Of a stretch of 64,000 nt of DNA, positions 10,299 through 22,925 are shown one piece after another (positions within the stretch are counted from its first letter, which is position 1; each line of letters opens with the position of its first letter). The position numbers and the translations under genes are program-made. Source of the DNA: Culex pipiens pallens (lineage: Eukaryota > Arthropoda > Insecta > Diptera > Culicidae); the NCBI RefSeq assembly GCF_016801865.2, contig NC_068939.1, forward strand, positions 129,229,917 to 129,293,916, read 5' to 3'. The notes under the pieces are model-generated. The model was not told where the DNA came from, did not search any database, and saw only the letters and a list, made by a program, of their open reading frames with translations.

Positions 10299-13200
10299 AA
10301 GATAATTATTTTTCGGGGTTAAAAAACCAAAAAAAAATCGTTTGCTAAAATAAACTAATTTTGGGAAACCAACTTTTAGTGATACCTAATACAAATTTTG
10401 ATTATTTTTGAGTGTGACTTTTGCTGTAATCAGAATTTAAAAATTGCAAAATCATCAAATCGATTATTTTATTTTTTGTTTACTTACAAACCAGTTTTGT
10501 TTGTGTAACAAAAGTGATTTTTGTTTAAAATTAAAACGAAATATTTATTTAAAATATGCACATGACATTTATTATTTACTTAAAGTAGCAGTATTAATAT
10601 CAAAACTTAATTGTTCTACAGAATAAAAGAAAACATCCTTAAAAAATTTCTTAAATTCTTAAAATATCTTCAAATTTAGACCTCGTCACATTGCTGCCAT
10701 TTCTCGTAAAGTTATTGCATTTCTGGGCCAGTGGCAAGGTGTCGTACAGAAATTAACAATTCAATTTGCTCCGGAAAAGTCGAATGTTTACGATCACGCT
10801 CGACGCAGGCTCACAAAAACCGGATGGGCGTGCCGTGCCGGATTGTCACGCTGACCGTTCTAGCCAACAACCACGGTTTGACAAGCCTCTGCCTCATTAT
10901 GTGGAACAACGAACAAATTCGGACTTGTTAACGATCCCCCCCCCAAATTATGTGCATTTATTTTGGGTTGGGGGGAAAATCGTCAGCGGGAGCATTCGCT
11001 CAAAAGGTCGTCAAAAGTTTGTGTTACTGCCGGCGGGACGTTGTTTATGGACGGTTGTTAGTTTTATAACTGGCTACAAAACAGCTGGCGGTCCAGCGTG
11101 GCGGCAGTTTGTGATCTGGAATGTTATGTTGCTCTTTAAAATTTATTTGATCGACTATGATTTCTTTCAGATTCTTCTTTTTTGATTTTTTAAATTGGTA
11201 ACAAATTGAATTGCATTGGACGAATTAAAAAAATTTAAAACTTCAATGTCAAAATTAAATTCGTTCAGATTGTGCAAATCTACCAAGCACAAAATTGGTC
11301 ACAGATTAATCGCCCTGGCGAGCAGCTCCAATTTAATCCCCCAAATGCCCATTCACGCAAATCGGCCTGTCATCCACCACGGCGGAGGTCGCGGAATTCT
11401 TCCCCGGATTTAATGTGCGCCGTGGCGCCTGAGCCCTGTCAATGTTGGTGAGCCAGCAATTACCCCATAAGGCACCAATTCGAGTTCCTTTCACTTATTT
11501 GCCGCGTATAAAGTATACGATGACCAAGAGGGGGGGCACATGCGGCCATCGGTTTTACATCGGTTACGAGGGCCATTTTCGACGACATTCTGCCGACGCC
11601 CATAATCCTTCGTGGTCCGAGATTAGTTTCGGAAGTCCGTAAAAAATTGCACTTTTTGGAATTACCGTTTTTTGCGTTCAACTTTCGGATTGGACCGCTG
11701 AAGGCTAAAAGAGCCAGCAAGCAAGCGAAATAAAAGGTAAAACATCGAATCGAAGGGAAGGTGCTGATTGCTTCGGCAAATATTTTGCCCAACTTTATCG
11801 GTGTGCCTTAATTCTCTCAGCACTTTTCGCTAATAAAGCCATCAAAATAAAGTCAGCTTTAATCTGCTGCTGGCGCTGCTGATGCAGTCGTGGGGCTCTG
11901 TGTGAAGTGCCAGCTTCTTGCTGGCTTTTTCTTCTCTGAAGGAAGACTGAAAGACACAGAGATTATGGGTTTTCGCTGGGCAGGTCATCAGTTAAGGTTG
12001 GTTGAATGGTAAGGAATGTTTCAAACAGCAATTTGAAACACTAAAAAATGATTAGTTTCTAAAGTTTTAAAGAAATAAGCAGATTGAGACGAGTTCGAAA
12101 TGTTCGAGAAATATTGCTATTTTGCTTAAATGATTTAAGTTCGTTGGATCCAGGAATAAGTACTAAATATACTCTTTTAAAATATATGCAATAGTTATTT
12201 TTCTTATACAGATATCCGAAGTTTCGATTATCCTAGTGTTTGTATGGGACTTTGAATAATCGATTCATGAATAAAAATCCGGAATCCGTGAAATTTGCCC
12301 TTGTTCGTGGCCAATAATAATGTGACGTGAAATTCAAAATAATATATTTTCAAGTTGCTCCTCTGTGTTAAAAATTTTAAATGGTAATTCAAACATTTCC
12401 AAGATTATTAACAGGCATTTTGAATGTGAAAAAAACGTTTTTCAAATCTATAATAAAAGAAACCGCAAAAGCGGTTTGGTTTTGAAAACAATACATGTTG
12501 AAAGAAAAATTTGTTAAGCATTTTGCAATATTTTATAATTTTTTAGAATTATCAATTACAATTGTTAAAAAAACTGCTATAAGTGGAAATTTGCCCAAAC
12601 TTTTTTGAAATACGAAATTTCCCTTTTGCTGAAAACTATGGCAACAATCACAATATTATTTCACTTATTCTACTGTTTTTGTCAAACACGTCGTTAAGAA
12701 TATGCTTCGTTTTGGAGAAATATTAACAAATTTCATTTCAAAAATCTCATAAAAATAAAAATGGCTGAACTGTTAATTTTGCTCATACAATTTCTACAAA
12801 ATAAAATTCATTTTTTTTGTTATTGGCATACCTCGCAATCTCATGTTTTGCCTTGAAAAATCACTAGTTCTAATGATAATAAACATTTTTCCCCAAGAAC
12901 CGGACACTGAGATGACAGCTAGCCAGGGTGACATTTTCAGGTTTAGGATTTTTCAAACATGAAATAAATACGAACGATATGGTACTAAACTTAACTTAAG
13001 AAATTTGACGAGCAACTTTTGACCCATTTGACGTTGTTTTTTATGTAGCTCACTTGAAATCTGGAATTTATAACAAACACACTCTGGACTAATAATAAAT
13101 TTCAACGCAATTATTTTTCTTTAGCAAAACTAAAAAAAAAATTATCGGAGAAAGTGGGGCTAGACGGCCATAGGAGCAAGAGGAAAATGTTCCGTGTTTG

Positions 13201-13627
13201 TGTATGGTTTCTCGAGTAATTGTTCCTCTTTCCCCTACATATAAAGTTCATGGACATTGTGTGGCCAACCCAAGTTCATATTTGAAAAATATAAATCTTG
13301 AAAAAAGTCTTACCGATTCGAAAAATGCAATTTTAATAACAAAATTTAATTTCATCCCAAGTAACATTTTAAACCAACTAGCCACCACCTAGTTTTATTA
13401 GGGGTGTATGGTAGCATCTTGATTGCTTAAAAGTTTTATGTAGACATTCACAGCGACCAATAAGCATGGGCTGATTTAAACGTTCTAAGAAGGTTTTATG
13501 CCTCGGACATAAAACCTGGTGCCAATTAAAACCAAATGGTTTCCAATAGGGTTTTTTTTAAGTTTTAAGAGAGTCTTGAAAATCCGATGGCAATATAATG
13601 TCAAACAGTTTTATTGCAACCTAGGGC
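10299..13627. other. Long gene-free region; GC-balanced island at 10680-11990
   Basis: 10299-10680 is AT-rich. 10680-11990 is unique-looking and GC-balanced, with overlapping short open frames but no protein-family signal, splice-linked exons or codon bias I can support. 11990-13600 is AT-rich. A remnant near 12200-12290 (TATCCGAAGTTTCGATTATCC, then AATAATCGATTC) resembles the pogo-type terminus at 60215-60280. Confidence 0.45.
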
Positions 13628-13887
13628 GCTGCACTGCCCATGTTCGCATAAATGTCCCATATGCAAAAACAGCAAGCTGAGAAAAACGCATTTGAAGTTT
13701 GTCCCATGCATAAGGCTTCGTGTTAAGTTTTCGTGAAAAAACTGGATTTCCTCCTGATTTCTAGAACAAAGTACTGGATGTTATATGCTTTTCTGAAAGA
13801 TCTCACGATTTAAAACAAAACTGCATCATTAACTCAAAAACGATGAAAATGCATATGGGACATTTATGCGATCATGGGCAGTGCAGC
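13628..13887. mobile_element. Short MITE with about 38-bp terminal inverted repeats
   Basis: GCTGCACTGCCCATG followed by CGCATAAATGTCCCATATGCA (13628-13664) is mirrored at 13848-13887. The roughly 260-bp unit has no coding capacity. The exact outer boundary is uncertain because flanking GCTG/CAGC may belong to the ends or be a palindromic duplication. The motif ATGGGACATTTATGCG recurs near 54451, at the centre of the 53020-55624 element. Confidence 0.75.
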
Positions 13888-16800
13888 TGTCAAATGCCGT
13901 TAAGCATGCAAAAAGTTTATTTAAAACCATTTACTCCTAAAAAAGCATTCAATGCGGCCAAATAGCAATGCCTAAACATGGCGCTAAACGCCTGGTCTGA
14001 TTGAATGTGACTGGCCGCCATATTGGTAGAAAAAAATAAAAAAAAAAAACAAAAAAATTGACTACTATTTGAAGAAAACACACATTTATGCTGAATTTTT
14101 AACATAACTAGAAATTAAGCCACCAACTGCGAGAAATAATCTTTCAAATCAATTTTTTTTTAAATTAAAATTACCTCCAATACATATTATGTACTTCATC
14201 ATTCGATCATCATAGCTATTTTTGCAAACCAGCTCCATTATACCATTTGGCAAGACGAAGACCTATTTTTGCCAGAATTAAACTTGTCTGGCATAAGACG
14301 TTTGAAGACGTATGAAATGTAATTTTCCTATAACTCTTGACTGGGCTTTAAAAAAGGTTTTATTAAGGCTTTGAAGAGGTTGTTAGGATGTAATTGTGAA
14401 GCCTTGAACTCCTATTTAGGTTTTATAAATAGGACGTGACATCCTTTTGCGGAGGTCCTTCTGGATTTTAAGAAAGCTTTATCGGGGTTCTGGAGAGGTT
14501 GTTACGACAAAGTGGTTTTAATGTTGGTTTTGGCTGATAGATTTATAACGGTTGTGACAAATCTGATAATACCTAAAATGTTACTTCGAGTCAATGTCAC
14601 CTCGTTTTACAATATAAATCTAAGGTATGATAGATTTGAACACCCAGAACGCGCTCCAATCAACAACATTGAATTTTAGTGAATATTCTGCCAATGGAAA
14701 GAATGTAAAATTTGGGTGTGTCTGTGTATCTAGCAAAAATACTACTTGCAACAACTACTACAACTTTAATCTTTCGCTGGATGTCCACCATAATTAAATT
14801 TTGTCAATTGGATCGCGTTCAGGGTGCCCAAATCTATCATACCTTGACAATACTGAAGCGTTTACTAGTACAACTTCAAAAATGTCCAGATATTAAATAT
14901 TGGAAATGGATATGAAATTTGATTTTAAAAAAAGTGCAATGGTAATGTCAGAGGCATAACCAAAATGAACGAACAGTGAAATTATTCAATGAAAACAATA
15001 TTTAAGCTTTTATTTTTATTTGCACAAATATCCGTGCATTTTGGCAAGTCTGGTTTTATCAAGCCTCCAGACCATCTGCACCATATTGCCTCTAGGCATT
15101 TTTTTTAGATCTTGGCAGGAGCTCTTTCCAAGTCGGCGTCCAAAGATGATTCGACTTGATTTTGGAATGGGACCGCCTATTCACACAAAATGATGCAGTT
15201 GGTTATGTTACACATGACAAATATGACAAAGAACTTTGCACAAAGCTCTTTAAATGTATTCCGTTCTATTTAATCTCGATCAATTTATTTAAGATTACCA
15301 GAATGTGCCTCTACTGTCGAAATGATCATTTGTATGAAGCTTGATACACATATGGATTTGTAAATGTCTTTCCGTCAGGACACCCCTGCATGCACTGGCC
15401 ACTATCCTACCAAATTGGTCCCAACCCCGTTGTCCCAAATTATTTCAGTTATCCGGTAAGCGTCCTATCAATCTGCTTGAGGAAGGAATTCCTTTCAAAA
15501 TGGTGTTCAAACTGTGACTTTCAATGTGTGCCATCAAAATACACGGTTCGTTACATTTTTCGCATCGCAAAATTTTTGTTTGACAGCCCTTATGACAAAG
15601 TTATATGTCAAAAGGTTACGATATTCAGAATTTGACGAATAAATGTTTACTGAAACGTCTCACAAATCAACCAGCCTAAACCACCTCCAGTATGATTGTC
15701 CTGAACCGTGTTGCTACATAGAGTAACGTGACGTTCCAGATTCCTCGAGCTCACCACACACATTTCACGCATATGGATACACTTATTTCACTTGACGCTG
15801 TGCTGAAGAGAGCACCTGATTGGGTGGAAAAATTGCGTTACGATCCGATACGCCCGCTTAAAGCTTAACCAGGACTAACTTTTAATTGTCGGCTTCAACC
15901 CAGCAGCGTAGCTTGAGCGCGTAAGCTCCGGCCTAATTGAGCCAACTTCTTCGTTTTTATTTTATTCACTCTGCTTACACTGACCAAGTAATTAAGTCAT
16001 AATCTCTCGGAGTAAGTAAGCATTAATTTGCAATTTTATCTTAATTATTTAACCAGTATTGATTCGGCGGGAACTTATACGGGTATCTCTGGCAGCTACC
16101 TGAGTGATCTTCCAAGCCTTATGATGATGACGAAGGTGATCACGGTGGCAAATTGTAGGAAGATTAATTTTATAAGTGCTGCCCCCCTCCCTCACCCCTC
16201 CCGAACCAGGCCAGAAGAAGGTTCCCAGCCGCGACTATGTAATTGAGGCTCGAATTAAGGCTCTGGCTTTTGACAGGCCGAGGCGAGGAGAATGTGGCTT
16301 ATTAACAAATTTATTAGCTTAATCCCTTGGTCGTGCCTCAATTAATGCTGCTACCCCTTTTTTGCTGTCTTCCAGTGCGTAAAACAGCAGTGACCAGACT
16401 CGATGAGGGTAATGGCTGCGACGAAGGCACGATGGTTGTAAATCCTGATTAAGCTTAACATGAAACTACTGCGGTTTCATGATGAAGTTACATTTTAAAG
16501 GGGGCAATTTTTATTTGTATTCAATGTAAATGCAATGCGTTTTTTTGTACAGTAATTAAACAATAGGATATTACAAAACAGGTCAATTTTGCGGGCATTT
16601 CAGGGCATAATTTTTTGTTAAGAATACCATTCTTTCGAATAGTTTTTTTACCTACCACCGTCCATAAAGTACGTCACACTAAAATAAATCAACATTTAAC
16701 CCGGAATTCGATTAACCGTCGGCAGATTCTGAGAACTCGGAGAAACACCTCAGCCCTGATTAACACAATATCAGGTCGTAATATTACGAGATACCACGAG

Positions 16801-17152
16801 TTTTGACATCTTGCACACGATTTCAACGAAAAGGACGAATGAACTGAGACATATCTAGATCAAAACTACAGTTGCTCACGCGTTCCTGGACACTTGAACT
16901 CGTGTAAAGCTGATTTGTTGAAAGTCAAAGGGCATCGAGATTTTGCGGGTCAAGATAACCCGAAATAACAAGACCGAGAAAAATTACGTTCAGACCCGGA
17001 TCACCACCACTATGGCGTGAAACTTTGGTTGAGTAATTCGAGCTAATTGTCCCTTGGCACGCAATGATTTGTTTTTTGAGATAAAAGGAATGTAACCTGG
17101 ATGGCACTTGTTTTTATTAATTCATATTGCAATAATATCACTTCAGTTGACC
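13888..17152. other. Gene-free, mostly unique DNA
   Basis: No coding region is supported. Two points stand out. A 52-bp segment at about 15193-15245 (GGTTATGTTACACATGACAA...) has a close relative at 20013-20065, so it is part of a dispersed repeat. 15650-16500 is GC-balanced, with homopurine/homopyrimidine tracts, and may hold regulatory DNA, which I cannot test here. Confidence 0.4.
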
Positions 17153-17156
17153 TTAA

Positions 17157-18490
17157 GAGCGAGTCCACGAACAGGGCATACAGGGGTTGTTTGTACATAT
17201 TAAACTAGCATCTGGCCAAAATATGAGCACTCTAGGTCAACGGAAAGTGGGGCAAATCGGGACACAAAGTTTAAAGGTTCAAAAACGTCAAAAATCTTAA
17301 AAAGGCTATAACTCAGGCAAAATTCAATTTAATTTCAAAATTCAAAATGCATCTGAAAGGGCTTAAAAAATGCAACAAAATGCAGGGAGAAACATCCCAA
17401 TTGGTTTAATTTAAAGGGAGTTATTGGCATTTTAGTGAAAAAATAGCATAATTTTCAAACTCAAATAAAAAAGTGTTCCATCCAGATATCAACTCGGTTC
17501 GACCTGCAGCTTGTAGGGGACATCTGGGACTACCATCTGAGACTGAGAACGCTTTGGGTAAGGCAGTTTAACATATTAAATATTCACTTTTACTTTTAGT
17601 GAATTGTTTGGTTGTACATTTTTGCTCGGGGGACCACTTAGATCAAATTTTCCGGTGATAATTTTATCATATTCGTGTTCCTGAGACAATTTCACAATAG
17701 AAACATGCATAAAAATGTTTATTTTCATTAATTTTAACCCTTTCAAAAATAAAAGTTCAAAAAAATCTTCGATTCACATTTATTGAAAATCAAGTGCGTT
17801 TCCAAGGATACTAGATGACACCAGAAAAAAGCAGCTTCTTAATTTTTTATAACTTTCATTTCTAAAAGGGTTAAAATTGATGAAAATAAACATTTTTATT
17901 CATGTTTCTATTGTGAAATTGTCTCAGGAACACGAATATGATAAAATTATCACCGGAAAAATTGATCTAAGGGGTCCCCCGAGCAAAAATGTACAACCAA
18001 AAAATTCACTAAAAGTAAAAGTGTATATTTAATATGTTAAACTGCCTTACCCAAAGCGTTCTCAGTCTCAGATGGTAGTCCCAGATGTCCTCTACAAGCT
18101 GCAGGTCGAACCGAGTTGATATCTGGATGGAACACTTTTTTATTTGAGTTTGAAAATTATGCTATTTTTTCACTAAAATGCCAATAACTCCCTTTAAATT
18201 AAACCAATTGGGATGTTTCTCCCTGCATTTTGTTGCATTTTTTAAGCCCTTTCAGATGCATTTTGAATTTTGAAATTAAATTGAATTTTGCCTGAGTTAT
18301 AGCCTTTTTAAGATTTTTGACGTTTTTGAACCTTTAAACTTTGTGTCCCGATTTGCCCCACTTTCCGTTGACCTAGAGTGCTCATATTTTGGCCAGATGC
18401 TAGTTTAATATGTACAAACAACCCCTGTAAATTTCAGGCAGATTGCTGAGGTCGATGCGAGATGGGTATGCTTTGCTCGTGGACTCGCTC
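17157..18490. mobile_element. 1.3-kb palindromic element with TTAA target duplications
   Basis: GAGCGAGTCCACGAACAGG at the left end is mirrored by CTCGTGGACTCGCTC at the right, with TTAA outside each (17153-17156 and 18491-18494). The arms run about 620 bp each and remain near-perfect complements to a short centre near 17810. An asymmetric block lies just inside the right end (about 18425-18470). It is non-coding. TTAA targeting is characteristic of piggyBac-type transposition, but no transposase is present. A shorter relative lies at 48448-49001. Confidence 0.9.
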
Positions 18491-18494
18491 TTAA

Positions 18495-19170
18495 TTTAAA
18501 TAAACGCAAATCAACAAAATGTTTCTCTAATATGTAACACTAACTAGACCTTACTTGATTACAAATAAATTGCGATAAACAAATCACAACTCACCCATGA
18601 AATCAAACCCACTTTAAACTGCCCGCAACGGTTTTCAATCAGAGGGTCCATTATTGTGATGATTTAAATCCAATTGAAGTCGCATTAAATTTCCCTCAAC
18701 CGATTGCCACTGTGCACTGCGGCAGACTACCGTGTTTCAGGCACTTTGTTACAGTTTTGCAGCAAAAAGTGAAGCAAAATAATAAAAGCCAGCAAACGTT
18801 TAATAATGTACTCCCATCAACCCACCAGAGTTGCCTCAAGGGAATCGAAACAGAAGTGCAAATAAGGGACCAACCGTAGAAGGTGCCACAATCACCTTAA
18901 GAGGTGTATGCAGTTGCATCACCCATGGACGATCCCTTTCCACTGGTTTCTTGCCCACTTTACCGTCAAACGCGCGTATCACCGCTAATAAAGTGTGATT
19001 GTTTATTCATCAACAGAGCGTTCGCTCGTTCGTTTTTTTATAAATTGAGTGAAATTGGAAAATGTAATTATGGCCAGCAGTAAAATATTCAATTAAAATA
19101 GTCGCCCTCTTACACCGGGAACGGAGATCATTTCTTGGAGCTGCCCTTGGATGGTTTGGCGAGATGATGC
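18495..19170. other. Gene-free unique DNA
   Basis: Mixed composition with no supported coding region and no obvious repeat. Confidence 0.4.
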
Positions 19171-19176
19171 TTCGAA

Positions 19177-19823
19177 CTAAAAACTAAAAACTAAAAACTA
19201 AAAACTAAAAACTAAAAACTAAAAACTAAAAACTAAAAACTAAAAACTAAAAACTAAAAACTAAAAACTAAAAACTAAAAACTAAAAACTAAAAACTAAA
19301 AACTAAAAACTAAAAACTAAAAACTAAAAACTAAAAACTAAAAACTAAAAACTAAAAACTAAAAACTAAAAACTAAAAACTAAAACTAAAAACTAAAAAC
19401 TAAAAACTAAAAACTAAAAACTAAAAACTAAAAACTAAAAACTAAAAACTAAAAACTAAAAACTAAAAACTAAAAACTAAAAACAAAAAACTAAAAACTA
19501 AAAACTAAAAACTAAAAACTAAAAACTAAAAACTAAAAACTAAAAACTAAAAACTAAAAACTAAAAACTAAAAACTAAAAACTAAAAACTAAAAACTAAA
19601 AACTAAAAACTAAAAACTAAAAACTAAAAACTAAAAACTAAAAACTAAAAACTAAAAACTGAAAACTAAAAACTAAAAACTAAAAACTAAAAACTAAAAA
19701 CTAAAAACTAAAAACTAAAAACTAAAAACTAAAAACTAAAAACTAAAAACTAAAAACTAAAAACTAAAAACTAAAAACTAAAAACTAAAAACTAAAAACT
19801 AAAAACTAAAAACTAAAACTAAA
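19177..19823. repeat. Heptamer satellite (CTAAAAA)n, about 92 copies
   Basis: The 7-bp unit CTAAAAA repeats almost without error across about 650 bp. The few variants are a 6-bp unit near 19381, a lost T near 19483 and one G near 19661. It is not an insect TTAGG telomere repeat. Confidence 0.97.
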
Positions 19824-19829
19824 TGATTG

Positions 19830-19968
19830 TTGACTCTTGACTCTTGACTCTTGACTCTTGACTCTTGACTCTTGACTCTTGACTCTTGACTCTTGACTCT
19901 TGACTCTTGACTCTTGACTCTTGACTCTTGACTCTTGACTCTTGACTCTTGACTCTTGACTCTTGACT
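19830..19968. repeat. Heptamer satellite (TTGACTC)n, about 20 copies
   Basis: The 7-bp unit TTGACTC repeats perfectly and starts six bases after the neighbouring CTAAAAA array. Each unit contains TGACTCT, one base from an AP-1/GCN4-type site (TGACTCA). Any regulatory meaning is speculative. Confidence 0.97.
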
Positions 19969-20186
19969 AAAAGATACTTAAAATACTTTGAATACTTGAA
20001 ATAAAAATTGCAGGTGGTTATGTTACACTTGACCAATATGAAAAAGAGCTTTGTGCAAAGCTCGCAAAATAAATTAATTAATAACATTGAACCTTTTTAT
20101 GAAATCCTGATCTCTGGAGCCGAGAATTAATGGCCTTGAAAGGAGACGTATGCCTCGCCCCTTTGCACAGATTATCCCATACCTCG

Positions 20187-20823
20187 TCTGCTGTGTGCTA
20201 TCTTGTGACATAGACCATTTTGGTCGAAAAGGAGTTAATGATGACGTTTTGTTATACTTAACAAACACTACAAGATGGTTCAACCCGATTTTGGGAACTC
20301 GTTTCGTTTACCGGATATCGCAATACACACTTGCCACATAGACCAATTTATCATCAAAATGAGCGTGCACACTTGTGACACGTCATACATGTTGTTGGAA
20401 AATGTGGAAAATTTGTCTTGTTTTTCACAAATTTATGTTGATACACACTTTCTAAAAGCAATGCAATCTTTTGTTTTTGCAAATATACTGATTTAGTCGG
20501 TTAAACTATTGTTTTATGTCTATTTTAGTTTGTATGGGAATTCTGTGCACACTTGTTACACGTAGTACAATTTTACTTTCGAAACACACTTGTGACACGT
20601 GCTTTTCAGATTTTTGTTTACATAATTTATTGTATTTTTTAACTGGTGTAACCAAATTAGTTGAAACTTGGAGCGTTTGTTAAGCGATAGTACACGAACT
20701 GATTGCTTCAAAAAGTTTGGCTGTATCATTCATAGATTTAAATATATTTATCATAAAACTTTAAAATCGATTTTCTCGAATAGTACTAAATGGTCGTTGT
20801 CACAAGATAGCACACAACAGATG
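20187..20823. mobile_element. Element with CTGTGTGCTATCTTGTGACA termini
   Basis: CTGTGTGCTATCTTGTGACA at 20191-20210, followed by AGACCATTT, is mirrored by AAATGGTCGTTGTCACAAGA and TAGCACACAACAG at the right (ends 20820). The interior has several further TGTGACACGT-like motifs and no transposase frame. The boundaries are approximate. The core GTGCTATCTTGT is shared with the MITE at 21026-21296. Confidence 0.6.
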
Positions 20824-21025
20824 ACCTACGTCATTCGATTTTTGTTGCTCGTAGTGTTGAAACTTCCATGCAACCAGGGCTGTGGAGTCGGAGTCGGGTC
20901 TTTTGGGGATTTGGAGTCGGAGTCAGAGTCGTCAAAACTCAAATAGCTGGAGTCGGAGTCGAAGTCTGCTTATTTTTATGTGCTGGAGTCGGAGTCAGAG
21001 TTATCTAAAATTCAACAAATCGACG

Positions 21026-21296
21026 TCGTCGTGCTATCTTGTCGCACCCGCCATTTCGACGTTCCGAGAAAATCGCGTTTTTATGTTTGACCTTGAATAA
21101 ACAAAAACTAGAGCACGCAATGTAAACAATAACAAACACGTTTTGTTTGGCTGACCATTCTGTGCATTGTCCCGAAGTTTGGTTGTTTACGGTAGTCTAG
21201 CATGTACGTGCGTCAAACGCGTTCTAACCTGAAATCCCTTTGGCCAATTATCACACTTACATCAATTTTCAGGGAGTGACAAGATAGCACGACAAG
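21026..21296. mobile_element. MITE with GTCGTGCTATCTTGTC termini
   Basis: GTCGTGCTATCTTGTC (21026-21041) is mirrored by GACAAGATAGCACGAC (21280-21295). The 270-bp interior is non-coding. A diverged copy in the other orientation at 28364-31000 is split by the nested palindrome complex, so this copy shows the unfilled target. Confidence 0.75.
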
Positions 21297-22056
21297 ATTG
21301 AAACCACAGAGTAACCCAGAGGGAGCACTACCATTTAATTTATGGTTGCGTTACGCGGTACATCGTGGTACATCCACCCTTCAGAAAAACCTAAGCAAGA
21401 AGTGCAAGATCTCAGCAATCTTAGTTCACTGGATTTTTAAAGGCGTTACGTTTTTCAATGACAGTTTGCCTTGTCAGAAATTCAAAACATTACTCAATTT
21501 GTTGGAATTTCATCATTTTCAAAACGCTTTCGAACTGTAATCTGTTTCTTTTCCAATAAATATCGAATAAGGTATTTCGAGACCAAAATGTAGAAGGACG
21601 TGTTTCCGAACATGTAAGGTTCTCAACGTCTTGTTAAATAGAAAAAAAACAACAGCAAAATGAGATGCAGATAGGAAATTCGGATCATAAAGTTTTGCAT
21701 GTCACCAGTGGTAAATTCCGGGTTGGAGTTGGCTTACTTTTAATGACCAGAATTGTTGTTTAAGCCAGAGCCGGTGTCGGAATCGGAGATGTGTCGTGAT
21801 GTGGGATTTTTACCCAAGGTACTTCAGAACACTACCTTGCAAACTGACTTTTCCTGAAGCCCCGGTGACGGGAGTTTACACTCACGGTTCTTTAGAACAT
21901 TACCTTGCAATCCGGATTTTCTTCCACTGCGCAAGTAGACACTTTTTAAAAACATTCCGACACATTTCCGACAAAGTGGCTGTTCGATAGCTAGGCCATA
22001 CCAAGACTGAGATAAAGGCTCAAAGATTTTCGAGGGTTGGGAATAGGAGCCAACAA

Positions 22057-22549
22057 CCATTCAGGGACTGATCTGATCAGTTAGTCTCCGCAACTTCGCA
22101 GTGACTAACGGTCACGATGATCACGGGGCGACATATTTTAATTCGTTTAGTGTAACTTGTGTCGTTTAGACTATAGTCTAAGTGCGGTAAAGTTGTTACC
22201 ACTTCTCTCTGTTGTTTTCGTGTATTTGTGTTAAATTACCGCGAGTTTTTCGTTTGGTTACGCGATGACCGGGACCAGGAAAGAAGAGGCCTAAAGGCAA
22301 CTTCTTTCAGCAGCACAGCATCACTGCTCACCCACTGACGCCCGGCCTAGAACTCAGCACAACTCCAAGGCAAGCAAACTCCACCTCCCCTCTCCCTTCC
22401 CATGGCGTGTTGCATGTGGACCTCCAAGCTATCGTAGAAGAGGTCCCAGGTCCGGAATCCGACAGTGGCACAAGTGAAAAGGGAAAATTTACGCGTCCCG
22501 CCGACAAATTCGGCTTGTACAAAACAAAACAAAATTTGACAGGTGATTA
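22057..22549 (+). pseudogene. Possible 5' fragment of a non-LTR retrotransposon
   Basis: 22057-22264 resembles a retrotransposon 5' UTR. The ATG at 22265 runs into a stop after nine codons, but the frame beginning at 22269 is open to 22549 and reads as a polar, Pro/Ser-rich Gag N terminus (PGKKRPKGNFFQ near its start, KFTRPADKFGLYK near its end). A one-base shift near the ATG would reconcile the two. The sequence is then cut by the MITE at 22552, and no zinc knuckles or reverse transcriptase follow. Identity is tentative. Confidence 0.35.
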
Positions 22550-22551
22550 TA

Positions 22552-22764
22552 CAGTTAAACCTCGCATAGTGCGCGGGCGTTACGCTTTGTATTTCGTCGA
22601 TTTCTCAAACACGACACAATATTTTTGCAGTCTTTTTGAAGCAATTTGTTCGTCTTGTTCCAATCTACAATTAGCTTCAAAAACATTGCAAAAATATTAT
22701 GTCGTTTTAGAGTTATCAAAGAAACAAAATGCGTAACGCCTGCGCACTATGCGAGGTTTAACTG
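22552..22764. mobile_element. 213-bp TA-flanked MITE (pogo/Tigger-like ends)
   Basis: CAGTTAAACCTCGCATAGTG is mirrored at the right end, with TA on both sides (22550-22551 and 22765-22766). The terminus resembles that of the 53020-55624 element (CAGTCAAACCTC). It is non-coding. Confidence 0.88.
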
Positions 22765-22925
22765 TATATTTTTAATAACCAGCTACTAGATATAATTCAA
22801 AAACTTTTGCTAAACAACATAACGCCTGCTACCGTTACAAAAATCCAACAACAACAACCGTAACGCAGCCACAAAATTCGATGGCTTTTGTTCGGACTGC
22901 GCGCTCTGGATTACTCTGTGGTTTA

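Larger units (their letters stand above)
21299..22923. mobile_element. Element with AAACCACAGAGTAACCCAGAG termini
   Basis: AAACCACAGAGTAACCCAGAG at 21299 is mirrored by CTCTGGATTACTCTGTGGTTT ending at 22923. Similarity continues a few bases outside, so the ends are uncertain by about 10 bp and no target duplication could be fixed. Inside lie a possible retrotransposon 5' fragment (22057-22549) and a TA-flanked MITE (22552-22764). The superfamily is unassigned. Confidence 0.55.

Noticed and set aside
10766..11185. A 139-codon open frame in unique DNA
   Set aside because: It shows no domain, signal peptide or splice-linked partner, and an overlapping frame of similar length exists. Not enough to call a gene.
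19177..19968. Telomeric or CRISPR-like array
   Set aside because: The units are 7 bp and directly tandem without spacers. CTAAAAA is not the insect TTAGG repeat, and the array is internal.
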